From contig CBDBNT010000003.1 in the NCBI GenBank assembly GCA_965208015.1, positions 186,001-250,000 of the forward strand: a stretch of DNA of 64,000 bases, read 5' to 3'. The DNA comes from Bin87 sp965208015 (lineage in GTDB: Bacteria > Chloroflexota > Dehalococcoidia > Lucifugimonadales > UBA3495). Shown here piece after piece: positions 35,902-44,739 of this stretch. The notes under the pieces were generated by a model. It was not told where the DNA came from. It made no database searches and saw only the letters and a list, made by a program, of their open reading frames with translations. A program made the position numbers and the translations under genes. How positions within the stretch are numbered: the stretch's first letter is position 1; the number at the start of each line of letters is the position of its first letter.

Positions 35902-36336
35902 ATGGAAGCAATAAAGAAACTCGTCGCCGTGTATCTGGTCGGCGTATCAATCGCAGTCGCCGTTTTCTTCATCATCAACGTGTTCCTGGTTGAAACGATA
36001 AACGTCCTTGCCGTGTGGCACGTGCTGGACGTGCTCATGCTGGTGGGACTGGCGCTGGGGATGGGTTTCAACTACGCGTACAAAACCCGCATGAGCGGGC
36101 GCGATGCAGGTGAGCCGTTGAGCAGGGGTTACTTGGACGCCAACGTCACCTTTTACATCACCGCCGGAGTAACCATCCTGTTCCTGCACAACTGGCTCGC
36201 GTTCCTGGCGACAGGCGGCGTCAGCCAGGGCGACAACCACACCGCATGGGTGATCTGGGCGGTTGTGGACACCGTTCTGCCCATCGTCCTGGGCATCACC
36301 GGCTGCCGCCTCTGGCGAGAATCCTCCGGCTCATGA
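35902..36336 (+). CDS. Small integral membrane protein
   Basis: A 144-aa protein with about four membrane segments (VAVYLVGVSIAVAVFFIINV, a second around WHVLDVLMLVGLALGM, then FYITAGVTILFLHNWLAFL and VVDTVLPIVLGITG). GGGAGGAGG gives a very strong ribosome-binding site before ATG 35902. I do not recognise the family. It lies 14 bp after purL and may be co-transcribed. Confidence 0.75.
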   Translation: MEAIKKLVAVYLVGVSIAVAVFFIINVFLVETINVLAVWHVLDVLMLVGLALGMGFNYAYKTRMSGRDAGEPLSRGYLDANVTFYITAGVTILFLHNWLAFLATGGVSQGDNHTAWVIWAVVDTVLPIVLGITGCRLWRESSGS

Positions 36337-36350
36337 TCCAGGATGAGGAT

Positions 36351-36833
36351 ATGACAACCGTGACGTCCTCGATGCGAAAAACGATCTATCTGGCGAACCC
36401 GTATGGCTTCTCGGAGCAGCAGAAGACGCGCTTGCTCCCAGAACTCATCGCGGCGCTGGAGAGCCTCGGCTTGGAGGTGTGGGAGCCTTTTCAGCGCAAC
36501 AACCAGGTTGACTTTTCCGAGCCGGGCTGGGCGCACCGGATCGCCCTGGCCGATTGCCAGGACGTGCGCGACGCGGACGCGATCTTCGCTGTCGTCAACG
36601 GAACGCCGCCCGACGAGGGGGTGATGGTCGAGCTCGGCATAGCCATAGCGCTGGGCAAGCCGACCTTCCTGTTCCGCGACGACTTTCGCCGGGTCACGGA
36701 CAGCGAGGAATATCCGCTGAACTTGATGCTGTTCGCCGGCCTGCCGGAACGCGGTTGGCAGGACTATTACTACACGTCGGTTGCGGAGATTGCGGCGCCA
36801 GGCAAAGCCCTGGCCCTTTGGGCCGTCAGCTGA
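36351..36833 (+). CDS. Nucleoside 2-deoxyribosyltransferase-like protein
   Basis: About 160 aa. The fold markers are IYLANPYGFSE at the N-terminus, then a D-A-D-A-I-F-A-V-V-N-G-T strand, and P-P-D-E-G-V-M-V-E-L-G-I-A with the catalytic-type glutamate, followed by LGKPTFLFRDDFR. These enzymes move deoxyribose between bases in nucleoside salvage. ATG codons at 36333, 36351 and 36372 are in frame; 36351 has AGGATGAGG upstream. Confidence 0.82.
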   Translation: MTTVTSSMRKTIYLANPYGFSEQQKTRLLPELIAALESLGLEVWEPFQRNNQVDFSEPGWAHRIALADCQDVRDADAIFAVVNGTPPDEGVMVELGIAIALGKPTFLFRDDFRRVTDSEEYPLNLMLFAGLPERGWQDYYYTSVAEIAAPGKALALWAVS

Positions 36834-38508
36834 AGGCGACCACTTCCGCCTCCTCGGCCGTTTCAGCGCTATCTGCCTCGGCTGAGCCGTGATGATCTAC
36901 CGGCGGGGTGGCGATGGCGTCATTGGTGGGAGCGGGGTCGTCGTCAGCCGGAGGCTCGTAGGGCAAGCCCAGTCGGGCAGCCAAGGCAAATCTCACCACT
37001 GGATGCTCGCGGTTCAAGCCGAAGACCCGTCGTCGCCGCGACCGATTGGTCTCCGGATCCCTGAAGTTAATGTTGCGATACTGGAACAGGCCGTCAGCCA
37101 TCAGGGTTCGCACGTACCGCGTGATCAGGTTGCGCGCCACCATGTCGGGCGAGTCACCCCAATGCTTGCGGATAGTGGCGTCCTCCGCCTCAATGCCAGC
37201 AATGAGCGCTTCGCTGATCTCGTTGCAAAGCGCCTGGAACATCACGGCGTCGGGGCCGTCGCGATCTTCGAGGTAGTGGCTCATGGCAACCAGATCGGCG
37301 ATGCGCGCCGCGTCGCCCTCGGGGTCACCGGACTGGGGCAACTCTGTGGAAGCGATGGCTTCGGCCAAGGATCGCTCTATCAGTGCCTGGTTAGGGTCAG
37401 TGGGGGGCGGCGCCGGGCGGTCCGGCACTTCGGTCTGCGCGGCGGCGGGCATCCGATCGCTGGTGCGGTCATCCACCGCTTCATCATCGTCATCACTCTC
37501 CGTGAGTTCATCCGAGCGGTCCGTCACCGCGACGGCTGCTTCGTCAGCCGTCTCTTCGTAACTCTCGGCGGTGTCCAGGTCGGCGTCGTCATCGTCCCTG
37601 GCCACCGGTTCGGGGTCGGGCTCGTCCGCCATGAGGATCCAGTCCACCAGGTCTACGCTGCGTATCTTGATGTTGCCCTCTTCGGCCACTCGAAGCATCA
37701 GCTTCTTGAAGCCCGAGAAGCCCAGCTTGCGCTCGTCGAAGCCGGCGATGCGCCGCACCAACCGCTGCTTGAGCGACGTGAGGAGGAGCGTGTGCCCCGC
37801 GGCGCGCTCGGTTCGGATCACGTCCTCAATGGCGCGAATGACCTCGGGCAGTTGGTGACGCCCGGGGTTCGCCAGTGCGGCAGGCTGTTGCGGGCGGCCC
37901 CGCTGGGCGGGAGCGCGGTGGAAAGAGGACGCGGGTTCTTCGGGCTCAATGGGATCGACGTCCGCGTCGTAAAAGATCAGGCCGTCAACGTGATCGGCCA
38001 TCCTCCGGGAGGTGGCCCAGGATACGCCAACCACCAGGACGCGCTTACCGACCGCGCGCAGGGAGTTGATGACGTGGATGAAATCGGAGTCCCCGGATAC
38101 GAGGACGAAAGTGTTTATGTTGGGGAAATTATGTGCAGTGTCGATGCAGTCTGCTGTCATCTTCACGTCAACGCTGTTTTTCACGCTGACGGTGCGACCC
38201 GACTGGTAGGATCCGCGGAGGGGCAATCGGGTGGGCACATATACCGGTTCGATGCCGGCTGCGTACAGCGACGGCGGATCATGGATAAACTGGCTGGCCC
38301 CTTTGAGTTCGGGCGCTCGTGATACCCAGTCGGCGTAGGCTTTGCCGACGACAACGCGGCCGTGGTTGGAGACCTCTTCCTTCAGCGCTGACACATTGGG
38401 GGTCCTGCCCCGTACCGCCAGGCTGATTTTGAAGTTCTCCCAATCTATAAATAATGCTACGTCTTCACTGAATGCGGCGTTGCCATTGACCTGTTGAATA
38501 GCGATGAT
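36826..38508 (-). CDS. NYN-domain (PIN-like) protein with OST-HTH-like and acidic regions
   Basis: A predicted RNA-processing nuclease-like protein of ~525-560 aa. The NYN core shows VALFIDWENF (first Asp), then KMTADCID and VLVSGDSDFIHVI with the further acidic residues. Next is a helical OST-HTH/LOTUS-like region (~ISSLKQRL-type pattern, LGFSGFKKLMLRV), a long Asp/Glu-rich linker and a C-terminal winged-helix-like segment. The first strand IDWENF lies upstream of the first GTG (38394). Between it and the preceding TGA (38515-38517) there is no ATG, GTG or TTG in frame, only ATC, ATT and ATA. The true start is thus non-canonical or the 5' end is altered. Confidence 0.75.
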   Translation of the reverse strand: MIAIQQVNGNAAFSEDVALFIDWENFKISLAVRGRTPNVSALKEEVSNHGRVVVGKAYADWVSRAPELKGASQFIHDPPSLYAAGIEPVYVPTRLPLRGSYQSGRTVSVKNSVDVKMTADCIDTAHNFPNINTFVLVSGDSDFIHVINSLRAVGKRVLVVGVSWATSRRMADHVDGLIFYDADVDPIEPEEPASSFHRAPAQRGRPQQPAALANPGRHQLPEVIRAIEDVIRTERAAGHTLLLTSLKQRLVRRIAGFDERKLGFSGFKKLMLRVAEEGNIKIRSVDLVDWILMADEPDPEPVARDDDDADLDTAESYEETADEAAVAVTDRSDELTESDDDDEAVDDRTSDRMPAAAQTEVPDRPAPPPTDPNQALIERSLAEAIASTELPQSGDPEGDAARIADLVAMSHYLEDRDGPDAVMFQALCNEISEALIAGIEAEDATIRKHWGDSPDMVARNLITRYVRTLMADGLFQYRNINFRDPETNRSRRRRVFGLNREHPVVRFALAARLGLPYEPPADDDPAPTNDAIATPPVDHHGSAEADSAETAEEAEVVAFS

Positions 38509-38585
38509 GTTACCTCAACTTGCTCTTCGGGTGAGCGGATGTCGCAAAAAAGTTTAATCGTCAGGGCCGAAAACCGTCAAGTTTG

Positions 38586-39332
38586 CTAGTGGCCGTTGCC
38601 CAGGCGGATCGCCAGCGACTCCGGGAGGCCCGCGCCCAGTATCCCCTTCTGCGCCCCGGCCAGGTCATACTCGACCCGACGGTGCAGCAGCACACCACCG
38701 TCTCCTCCTCGCTCGCTTTCATAGAGCAGGTAGGACGCGCGCCAATCGCCGTCCCTCGGTTGCCCCACGCTGCCAGGGTTCGCGATCATTCTGCGACCGG
38801 ATTCCAACAAAATCGGAGTGGCCGGATCGAGCAGTTCAACGCCGGCCCGACCGTTCTCCTCAGTCCAGACCAACGGATAGTGCGAATGACCCACCAGGCA
38901 GAAGGGCGTTTCCATCAGCGCGAAGGTCCCCAGGGCTGCCGGCTCGCTGATGAGATATTCCATGACCGGGTCGCGCAAACTGCCGTGCACGTGGGTGAAC
39001 TTTCCCGTCTGACGCACCTCGGGCAGCGCGGCCAAGTAGGCCATTTCATCGTCGGACAGCTGCTGGGCCGTCCATAACGCGGCGGCGCGCGCGGCCCCGT
39101 TGAACAGGTCGGGGTTCAGCTTTCCCGTAACGGCATGGTCGTGGTTGCCGGCGATAGCGACGTGGGGCAACCTCCGCAACCGATCAATGCACGCACTTGG
39201 GTCCGAACCATAGCCCACCAGATCCCCAAGAAACCAAACCACGTCGTACCCGCCGGCGCCGTCCGCATCCGCCAGGACAGCGTCAAAAGCCTGTAGGTTG
39301 GAGTGGATATCCGAAACGATCAGGGCACGCAT
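38586..39332 (-). CDS. Calcineurin-like metallophosphoesterase (YfcE/diadenosine-type)
   Basis: A 248-aa protein with the complete dimetal phosphoesterase signature: SDIHSNLQA at the N-terminus, GDLVGYG, GNHDHAV, a later conserved His in VHGSLRD and GHSHYP. Substrates in the family include phosphodiesters and phosphoproteins; none can be assigned. It lies 68 bp downstream of prmC on the same strand. Confidence 0.9.
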   Translation of the reverse strand: MRALIVSDIHSNLQAFDAVLADADGAGGYDVVWFLGDLVGYGSDPSACIDRLRRLPHVAIAGNHDHAVTGKLNPDLFNGAARAAALWTAQQLSDDEMAYLAALPEVRQTGKFTHVHGSLRDPVMEYLISEPAALGTFALMETPFCLVGHSHYPLVWTEENGRAGVELLDPATPILLESGRRMIANPGSVGQPRDGDWRASYLLYESERGGDGGVLLHRRVEYDLAGAQKGILGAGLPESLAIRLGNGH

Positions 39333-39400
39333 TGGCGCTCACCGGTAGCTTGTGAACATTCGCGAACCAGAGGACAACCCAGATATCGCGCGCTCACGCC

Positions 39401-40294
39401 TCAGCAATCGCCGCCCAGGCTGACCGACAGCACCCGGTCCAGGCCGGCCAGGTCCGGTTCGACGGTGATTTCCGCCTCGGGAAAGGCCGCGGACGCCAGA
39501 GAGCGCGCCTCGGAGATCTGCTCGGGGTCCATCTCCAACAAGATCACGCCGTGAGACTTTAGCCGACTGCCTTCTCCACCATGTGATGCGGCGGCCTGGG
39601 ACAGCAGGCGCCGGATGTGATCCAGGCCATCGGCTCCCCCGTCCAATGCGGCCACCGGCTCCCACTGGATTTCCGGTTGCAAGGTGGGAATGCGATCCGT
39701 GGGCAGGTAAGGGAGGTTCGCCACGATGACGTCCACCGGCTCGGGCAGCGGTTCAAGAAGGTCGCCCTTCAGCAGGGTGACGCGGTCGGCGACGTTGTGC
39801 ATGCGCACGTTGTAGGCGGCCACGTCCAGGGTGGGGTCGAATGCGTCACTGGCGTAGATCCGTGCCGCCGGCAGGTGGATGGCCAGGTTCACGGCGATGG
39901 CGCCGGTTCCGGTGCCGACGTCGGCGATGACCAATTCGCGGCTTTCCATGCCCATCAGCGCCATGAACAGAGCGTGCTCCACCATGGTCTCCGTCTCCGG
40001 CCGGGGTATCAGCACGTCCCGGTTCACCAGGAGATTGACGCCGTAAAACTCGCGGTAGTTCAGGATGTAGGCCAGCGGCTCGCGCGTCATCCGGCGGGTC
40101 ACGATGGCCCCCAGCTGTTCTTCCTGTTGGGGGGAGACCTGGGTCTCCTGCTCCGCGAAGATGGCCTGGCGGGGCATCCGCATCACGTCCATCACCATCA
40201 CCTCGGCTTCCAGGCGGGCGTCCGGAATGCCGGCGGACTCCAGTGTGCGGTGGGTTTCCTGGATTACGGTGCGAAGGTTGGGCATATTGCTCAA
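39401..40294 (-). CDS. prmC: Release-factor glutamine methyltransferase
   Basis: A 297-aa HemK/PrmC. It methylates the glutamine of the GGQ motif in peptide release factors. The N-terminal helical domain binds the release factor. The SAM motif is DVGTGTGAIAV (~residue 125), and the catalytic motif reads NLPY (VANLPYLP, ~195) where NPPY is most common; NLPY variants occur in bacterial PrmC. It lies directly downstream of prfA, its substrate, the classical arrangement. Confidence 0.93.
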   Translation of the reverse strand: MSNMPNLRTVIQETHRTLESAGIPDARLEAEVMVMDVMRMPRQAIFAEQETQVSPQQEEQLGAIVTRRMTREPLAYILNYREFYGVNLLVNRDVLIPRPETETMVEHALFMALMGMESRELVIADVGTGTGAIAVNLAIHLPAARIYASDAFDPTLDVAAYNVRMHNVADRVTLLKGDLLEPLPEPVDVIVANLPYLPTDRIPTLQPEIQWEPVAALDGGADGLDHIRRLLSQAAASHGGEGSRLKSHGVILLEMDPEQISEARSLASAAFPEAEITVEPDLAGLDRVLSVSLGGDC

Positions 40295-40348
40295 TAGGCA
40301 AGGGCGACCCTACGGCCGCCCCTGATGATTTCGGCCGCAACTTTTGGA

Positions 40349-41431
40349 TCAGGCGGACACGCTGTCCAAGCCCCGTTCCTGGTCGTCGGCGATCAGGCGG
40401 TCGATAATGTCGCCCAGGCCCCCGTCCATCAGGCGCTGCACGCCGTGGACGGACAGCCCGATACGGTGGTCCGTGATCCGATCCTGAGGGTAGTTGTAGG
40501 TTCGAATCTTCTCGGAGCGGTCGCCGCTGCCGATCTGCGCCTTGCGGCTGTTGGAGATGGCAGCCTGGTGGCGCTCCTGTTCCGCTGCGTACAGCCGGCT
40601 GCGCAGGATGGTCATGGCCTTGGACTTGTTCTTGTACTGCGACCGTTCGTCCTGGCAGACCACCACCACTCCGGTGGGCTCGTGCACGATGCGGACGGCG
40701 GTGGCTACCTTGTTGACGTTCTGCCCGCCGTGGCCTCCGGCGTGAAATATGTCAATACGCAGGTCGTCCTCCTTGACGTCCACCTCGACCTCGTCGGCCT
40801 GCGGCAACACCGCTACCGTGACGGTAGACGTGTGGATGCGGCCCTGGGTCTCCGTTTCCGGAACACGTTGAACACGGTGGACGCCGGCTTCGAACTTGAG
40901 CCGACTGAAGGCGCTGTCGCCATCGACGGAAAAAGCGATGCGGCTGAAACCGCCAAGATCCGACGCATTGGAGTCCAGTATCTCTACCGCCCAGCCCTGC
41001 TCTTGGGAGAAGCGCTGGTACATGCGGTACAGGTCACCGGCGAACAGCGAAGCCTCCTCACCGCCGGCGGCGGCGTGGATCTCCACGATGACGTCCCGCT
41101 CGTCGTTGGGGTCTTTCGGCAGGAGCGCGATCCGCAACTGCTGGGCCAACTGGGAAATGCTCTGTTCGACCTCGTCCAGCTCCAGTTGTGCCATCTCCAC
41201 CAGTTCAGGGTCGCCGCCCTCGCTGACCAGCGCTTTCAGGTCAGCCTGTTCCTCGAACAGCTTGCGGTGCTGGCGGTCAATGCCCACCAGTTCTTCAAGG
41301 CCGGAGCGTTCGCGGTTCAACTCGCGGAGCCGGGCATAGTCTGCAGCCACTTCCGGTTTTGCCATCTCGTCTTCGATGGACCGATAACGGTCTACGATAG
41401 GCTGCAACTTGTCAAAAATATCTGCCATCAC
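40349..41431 (-). CDS. prfA: Peptide chain release factor 1
   Basis: A 360-aa RF1 that ends translation at UAA and UAG. The GGQ peptidyl-hydrolysis loop is complete (HAGGHGGQNVNK, ~residue 230). The codon-recognition region reads RVPETETQGRIHTS, where P-x-T is the RF1 type; RF2 would have SPF. The start may be the second of two adjacent ATGs (41428). It is followed by prmC, with 54 bp between. Confidence 0.95.
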   Translation of the reverse strand: MMADIFDKLQPIVDRYRSIEDEMAKPEVAADYARLRELNRERSGLEELVGIDRQHRKLFEEQADLKALVSEGGDPELVEMAQLELDEVEQSISQLAQQLRIALLPKDPNDERDVIVEIHAAAGGEEASLFAGDLYRMYQRFSQEQGWAVEILDSNASDLGGFSRIAFSVDGDSAFSRLKFEAGVHRVQRVPETETQGRIHTSTVTVAVLPQADEVEVDVKEDDLRIDIFHAGGHGGQNVNKVATAVRIVHEPTGVVVVCQDERSQYKNKSKAMTILRSRLYAAEQERHQAAISNSRKAQIGSGDRSEKIRTYNYPQDRITDHRIGLSVHGVQRLMDGGLGDIIDRLIADDQERGLDSVSA

Positions 41432-41461
41432 ACACCGCGCAATATGGGAAACTGGTACAGG

Positions 41462-41491
41462 ATTATAACTTAGCCCTCGGAACGTCTACAA
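41462..41491 (-). promoter_or_regulatory. Putative prfA promoter
   Basis: The minus strand carries TATAAT (41467-41462) about 30 bp before the prfA ATG, with TTGTAG (41491-41486) 18 bp further upstream as a partial -35. The transposon terminal repeat begins only 14 bp beyond this -35, so insertion spared the promoter. Confidence 0.55.
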
Positions 41492-41495
41492 GACG

Positions 41496-41504
41496 AATAT
41501 TGTT
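41496..41504 (+). repeat. 9-bp target-site duplication, left
   Basis: AATATTGTT is directly repeated at 54292-54300, immediately outside both terminal inverted repeats. Confidence 0.9.
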
Positions 41505-41522
41505 GAGGAAATTTCGCTACTC
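41505..41522 (+). repeat. Transposon left terminal inverted repeat
   Basis: GAGGAAATTTCGCTACTC, an exact inverse of 54274-54291. The core GAAATTTC-like block is itself nearly palindromic. The next ~490 bp (41523-42016) holds no gene I can support. Confidence 0.9.
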
Positions 41523-42016
41523 GAAATCTGAGCCGGTGGCGACGGAAAGTGATCAACCGCACGACGGATCGCGTCTATGAGCTTCAACGGTCCAGTTCTC
41601 GTCGTGGACATGAACGGCAACGGGTTGAGAGTCCTGACCGACGAGCATGTCGGGAGTCAGGCAGAAACCGAGATGGACTACCTGTCAGGAAGCTGGCTCT
41701 GGTGGAGGCCATGCCGCCGGCGCAGGATCGAACGGGTCGTCTCCGCCATCGGCCCTAGCGACTGTACGCCGACTGACCCAATGCTCGCGGCGGCATCGCC
41801 AAGCATTGCTGAGGCACCACATCGCGCCGGCCCTGACACGGCGGGGCTCGGAACACGGCAGCGGGTTGGGAGTGCACCGCTTGGTGGGATGGAACCAGGG
41901 ATGGCTACAGCAGTTCCGCCGGCTGCGGGTACGCTACTAGCGCCGGGCCGACATTCATGAAACCTTCCTGTCCCTCCCCTGTTCAATCATCTGTTTCCGA
42001 TGCTTGACTCTTTCGG

Positions 42017-42859
42017 TTAAGGGTTCTGAGTAACTCTGAAGTACCGCACCCAGTTCTGCGTCGTGCTTCTGGCACGTGCTGCTGCGCTGGTTTCTAGTCC
42101 CCACTCGTTGGCAAGTGTCGCCCACGCGTACTCTTGGCTTGTTCCTTCTACCTTCGCTACCGAAGAGATAAATGGAGCTGAGACCAAGCACGACTTCATC
42201 CAGAGGTCAAACTGCTCACGGGAGAGCTGCGGCGGCGGCCTGAGCACCTGTAGATCGGCTTTTGCCCGTTCCCTTTGTGTCGGGTCTGTTACTTCGGCTG
42301 CTTGGTTCGTGTAGACGGACCAGAGGTATTCTGGGAACCTGGTGAGCGGTTTCCAGTCCTCGAGGGTGTTCGTCACGGCATCGCCTGGGATGGGCGTGCG
42401 CGTCGTGTTTACTGGGCATGCCAACCAAAATTCCATCTCCTCGTCGGAGACCTCGTTGGCTTCTGCTCGAAGCTGGTTTTCGAATTCTTCTCTGTCGAAA
42501 GATTGGTCTGGTCGGCACAGGATTTCTAGGTTGCCCGCCTGCCGGTAGTTGAGACCGGGAGCAGTGCAGTTCGCTGAGCCAATCAGTATTTGGTCATCGA
42601 ATCGATAGTATTTCGCGTGGAGCCTGTTGTGCAGGTAGAACCTACCACCTTGTCGAAGCACAAGGCTTCTGCAAGCAGTGTCGGTCGTTCCTGCAAAGAT
42701 GTCGTGAGGTGTCCACCGTGTGAAGCACTCGAGATGCGCCCCGGGGCCGACCTGCTCCAGCAGTTGTTGAAGGACCGCTACCTTCATGTAAGGGGCAGCG
42801 ATGGTAACCCTTTGGGCTCCGACGCAGTGGGTTACCAGTGTCGTCCACGGCGACTGCAT
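42017..42859 (-). CDS. Phospholipase D-like nuclease protein
   Basis: A 280-aa protein with one HKD motif: LHAKYYRFDDQILIGSANCT, with His81, Lys83 and Asp88, then a G-S-A-N segment. Proteins with one HKD act as dimers on DNA or phospholipids (Nuc-type nucleases). The C-terminal half (~residues 130-280) is of unknown type, with a REQFDLWMKSCL segment. It is the last gene of the six-gene operon, 5 bp after the second GHKL ATPase. A role as the nuclease effector is inferred from context, as in other defence operons that use PLD nucleases. Confidence 0.85.
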   Translation of the reverse strand: MQSPWTTLVTHCVGAQRVTIAAPYMKVAVLQQLLEQVGPGAHLECFTRWTPHDIFAGTTDTACRSLVLRQGGRFYLHNRLHAKYYRFDDQILIGSANCTAPGLNYRQAGNLEILCRPDQSFDREEFENQLRAEANEVSDEEMEFWLACPVNTTRTPIPGDAVTNTLEDWKPLTRFPEYLWSVYTNQAAEVTDPTQRERAKADLQVLRPPPQLSREQFDLWMKSCLVSAPFISSVAKVEGTSQEYAWATLANEWGLETSAAARARSTTQNWVRYFRVTQNP

Positions 42860-42864
42860 GATGG

Positions 42865-44739
42865 CTACTCAGTGCTAGTGTCGCGTGATGATTCCCGAAG
42901 TTCTGCTAGGACGTAGTGTACTGATCTGCCCCATCGTTCTGATAGCCCCTGAAGCTCCATTCGTCGTTCTCTGTCTTCAATTCCTTCTTCCATTCGCGCC
43001 CATGACAGAAGCATGGCTCTAATGACAATGGCAGCGTTACGCGCTACCTCATTTTCGTTTTCCTCGGCTTCTTGATCGATCTGGTTGATCAATTCGTAGA
43101 TGTTGTTGTTGATGTTGAGACGTACGTTCAGTACACCGCCGGCTCCTCTGACGCTGAACATTCGGTAGCCGTCCACCTGGCTGGGCGTAATCGTGTACCA
43201 GTGGTCCCGTTGGATGGTGTTCGTGGCGATCTGTTCCGCTATTTCCTTCGGCTGGCCTTCTTCCACCAGTTCTTGGGTGAGGGCTTCGATGCGCTCGGCT
43301 TCTCCCAGTTGCTGACGCTCAATGTCGGTTGGGGTCTGTGGTTCCTCTTGGGTTTCCACTCCTTGCCTGGTCGTGCCCGTCAAGGTTGCGATTGTCGTCT
43401 CTTCAATGGTGGCGGGTTCTTCATCTGTGCCCGTAGTGCTAGGTCGTGGCAACCTCTGTGCGAAACGTTCACGGACTTCGCCCATCATGCTTCGTATGGT
43501 TCCGCGTATGTCGGCTGCAATTCGGTAGATCGCTTCATCTTCGGCATCGATGTCTTGCAAGACGGTTTCAGGGTTGGAGCTGTCGTCCATTCCCTCGTAC
43601 AGGTCTTTGAACGCCCTGGAAAGGTTGGCCACCATCTGTTTGTTGTGGTCTATACCGAATAGGTCGTCTGTACCGCTGTTGAAGCGGATTTCGCATCCCC
43701 ACCATCGGTTTTCGGGAATCGCTCCTCCCCCGCCTTCCCGGACGAAGTAGTTTTCCAGCGAAATTTCACGTCCCTCGCGGATAACTGAAATCCCCATGTT
43801 CTTGAGGGCGTGCCTACCGTAATCGCGGTTTCCTGGTTGGTCGCTTCGGTACTCACCAAGCGCCGCACGTTTCGCAATTGAGTAGCTGACCTCAACCTTC
43901 TCTTCGCGTCCGTCGATTGTGATGTTGTACGGCGTTGTGCCATTGGGCTCGAACATCGGCTCTTGGCTCCATGGGTCTGGAGTGGAGGAACCGTGCATCA
44001 AGTACAGCGGATCGTTGGGTCTGACGTTTCGGTCAATGTACGGTTGGAGTTGCCCCTGCTTGATGGAAGCCATGCGGATGTTCAATTCTTTGTCGTTGAT
44101 GAAGTGGCGGTAAATGCGCCCGATTTCCTCCTCGACTTGGCGGAAAATCGTCTCAGCTTGCATCTTAATGCGGTCTATGACACTCCAGACCACGAGAGTG
44201 CCGCGATTTTGATCCATCGTGTCGGGAGACACCATGGTAAGCCATTCATCTGGAATCGGAGCCAGGTCAGGGTACGGGATCGCATCTTGCTCACCCCTTT
44301 CGACCATGCCTACATCTATGTAAGAGTGGACGGCTTGGCCGATGTCGCTTTGCCATGTCCATACGTCAACTCTCCGGCACTGGGAAACCGAGGATGTGGG
44401 CAGCCCGAAGCCATATTTGCCGATTCGGCTGATGGATTGGGTGGGCTGGTTTTTAACGAAGCGAAGCGCCTGCGTCAGGGTTTGGCTCGACATTCCGTGC
44501 CCGTTGTCGAAGACGGCAATCTGGTCGATCCGCCATCGTCTGCGGGTGTTGATCAGTTGTTCGGTTTCCCTGATCAGCAGATCCACCCGCCTGGCCCTTG
44601 CGTCAATGGAGTTGTCGATGAGTTCAGCTATGGCGTTGGTCGGGTGTCGGTATCTGCTGTCGCGCATCGCTAGGAGAGACGTCTGCGGATCGAACATGCT
44701 GTTATCGAGGGGTAGTTGCTGTGTTATTCCTGTCGCCAA
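42865..44739 (-). CDS. GHKL (Hsp90/MORC-like) ATPase B of the transposon operon
   Basis: A 624-aa protein with an N-terminal GHKL ATP-binding fold. N-box AELIDNSIDA (Glu39, Asn43), G1 box DNGHGM (Asp78) and G2 box GKYGFGLPTSS (107-117) are all intact, resembling MORC/MutL-type ATPases. A middle region is followed by an acidic, Thr/Glu-rich linker (~425-480). The C-terminal part has a Q-rich helix and a beta segment (HWYTITPSQVDGYRMFSVRG). Its start overlaps the helicase stop by 16 bp. It probably acts as an ATP-driven clamp; the target is unknown. Confidence 0.85.
   Translation of the reverse strand: MATGITQQLPLDNSMFDPQTSLLAMRDSRYRHPTNAIAELIDNSIDARARRVDLLIRETEQLINTRRRWRIDQIAVFDNGHGMSSQTLTQALRFVKNQPTQSISRIGKYGFGLPTSSVSQCRRVDVWTWQSDIGQAVHSYIDVGMVERGEQDAIPYPDLAPIPDEWLTMVSPDTMDQNRGTLVVWSVIDRIKMQAETIFRQVEEEIGRIYRHFINDKELNIRMASIKQGQLQPYIDRNVRPNDPLYLMHGSSTPDPWSQEPMFEPNGTTPYNITIDGREEKVEVSYSIAKRAALGEYRSDQPGNRDYGRHALKNMGISVIREGREISLENYFVREGGGGAIPENRWWGCEIRFNSGTDDLFGIDHNKQMVANLSRAFKDLYEGMDDSSNPETVLQDIDAEDEAIYRIAADIRGTIRSMMGEVRERFAQRLPRPSTTGTDEEPATIEETTIATLTGTTRQGVETQEEPQTPTDIERQQLGEAERIEALTQELVEEGQPKEIAEQIATNTIQRDHWYTITPSQVDGYRMFSVRGAGGVLNVRLNINNNIYELINQIDQEAEENENEVARNAAIVIRAMLLSWARMEEGIEDRERRMELQGLSERWGRSVHYVLAELRESSRDTSTE

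Noticed and set aside
36889..38322. 477-codon + strand open frame opposite the NYN gene
   Set aside because: The minus strand has the NYN acidic motifs; the + strand product has none.
41549..41960. Two overlapping + strand frames inside the left end of the transposon
   Set aside because: No domain, poor start context, and Pro/Arg-rich translations typical of noncoding GC-rich DNA.
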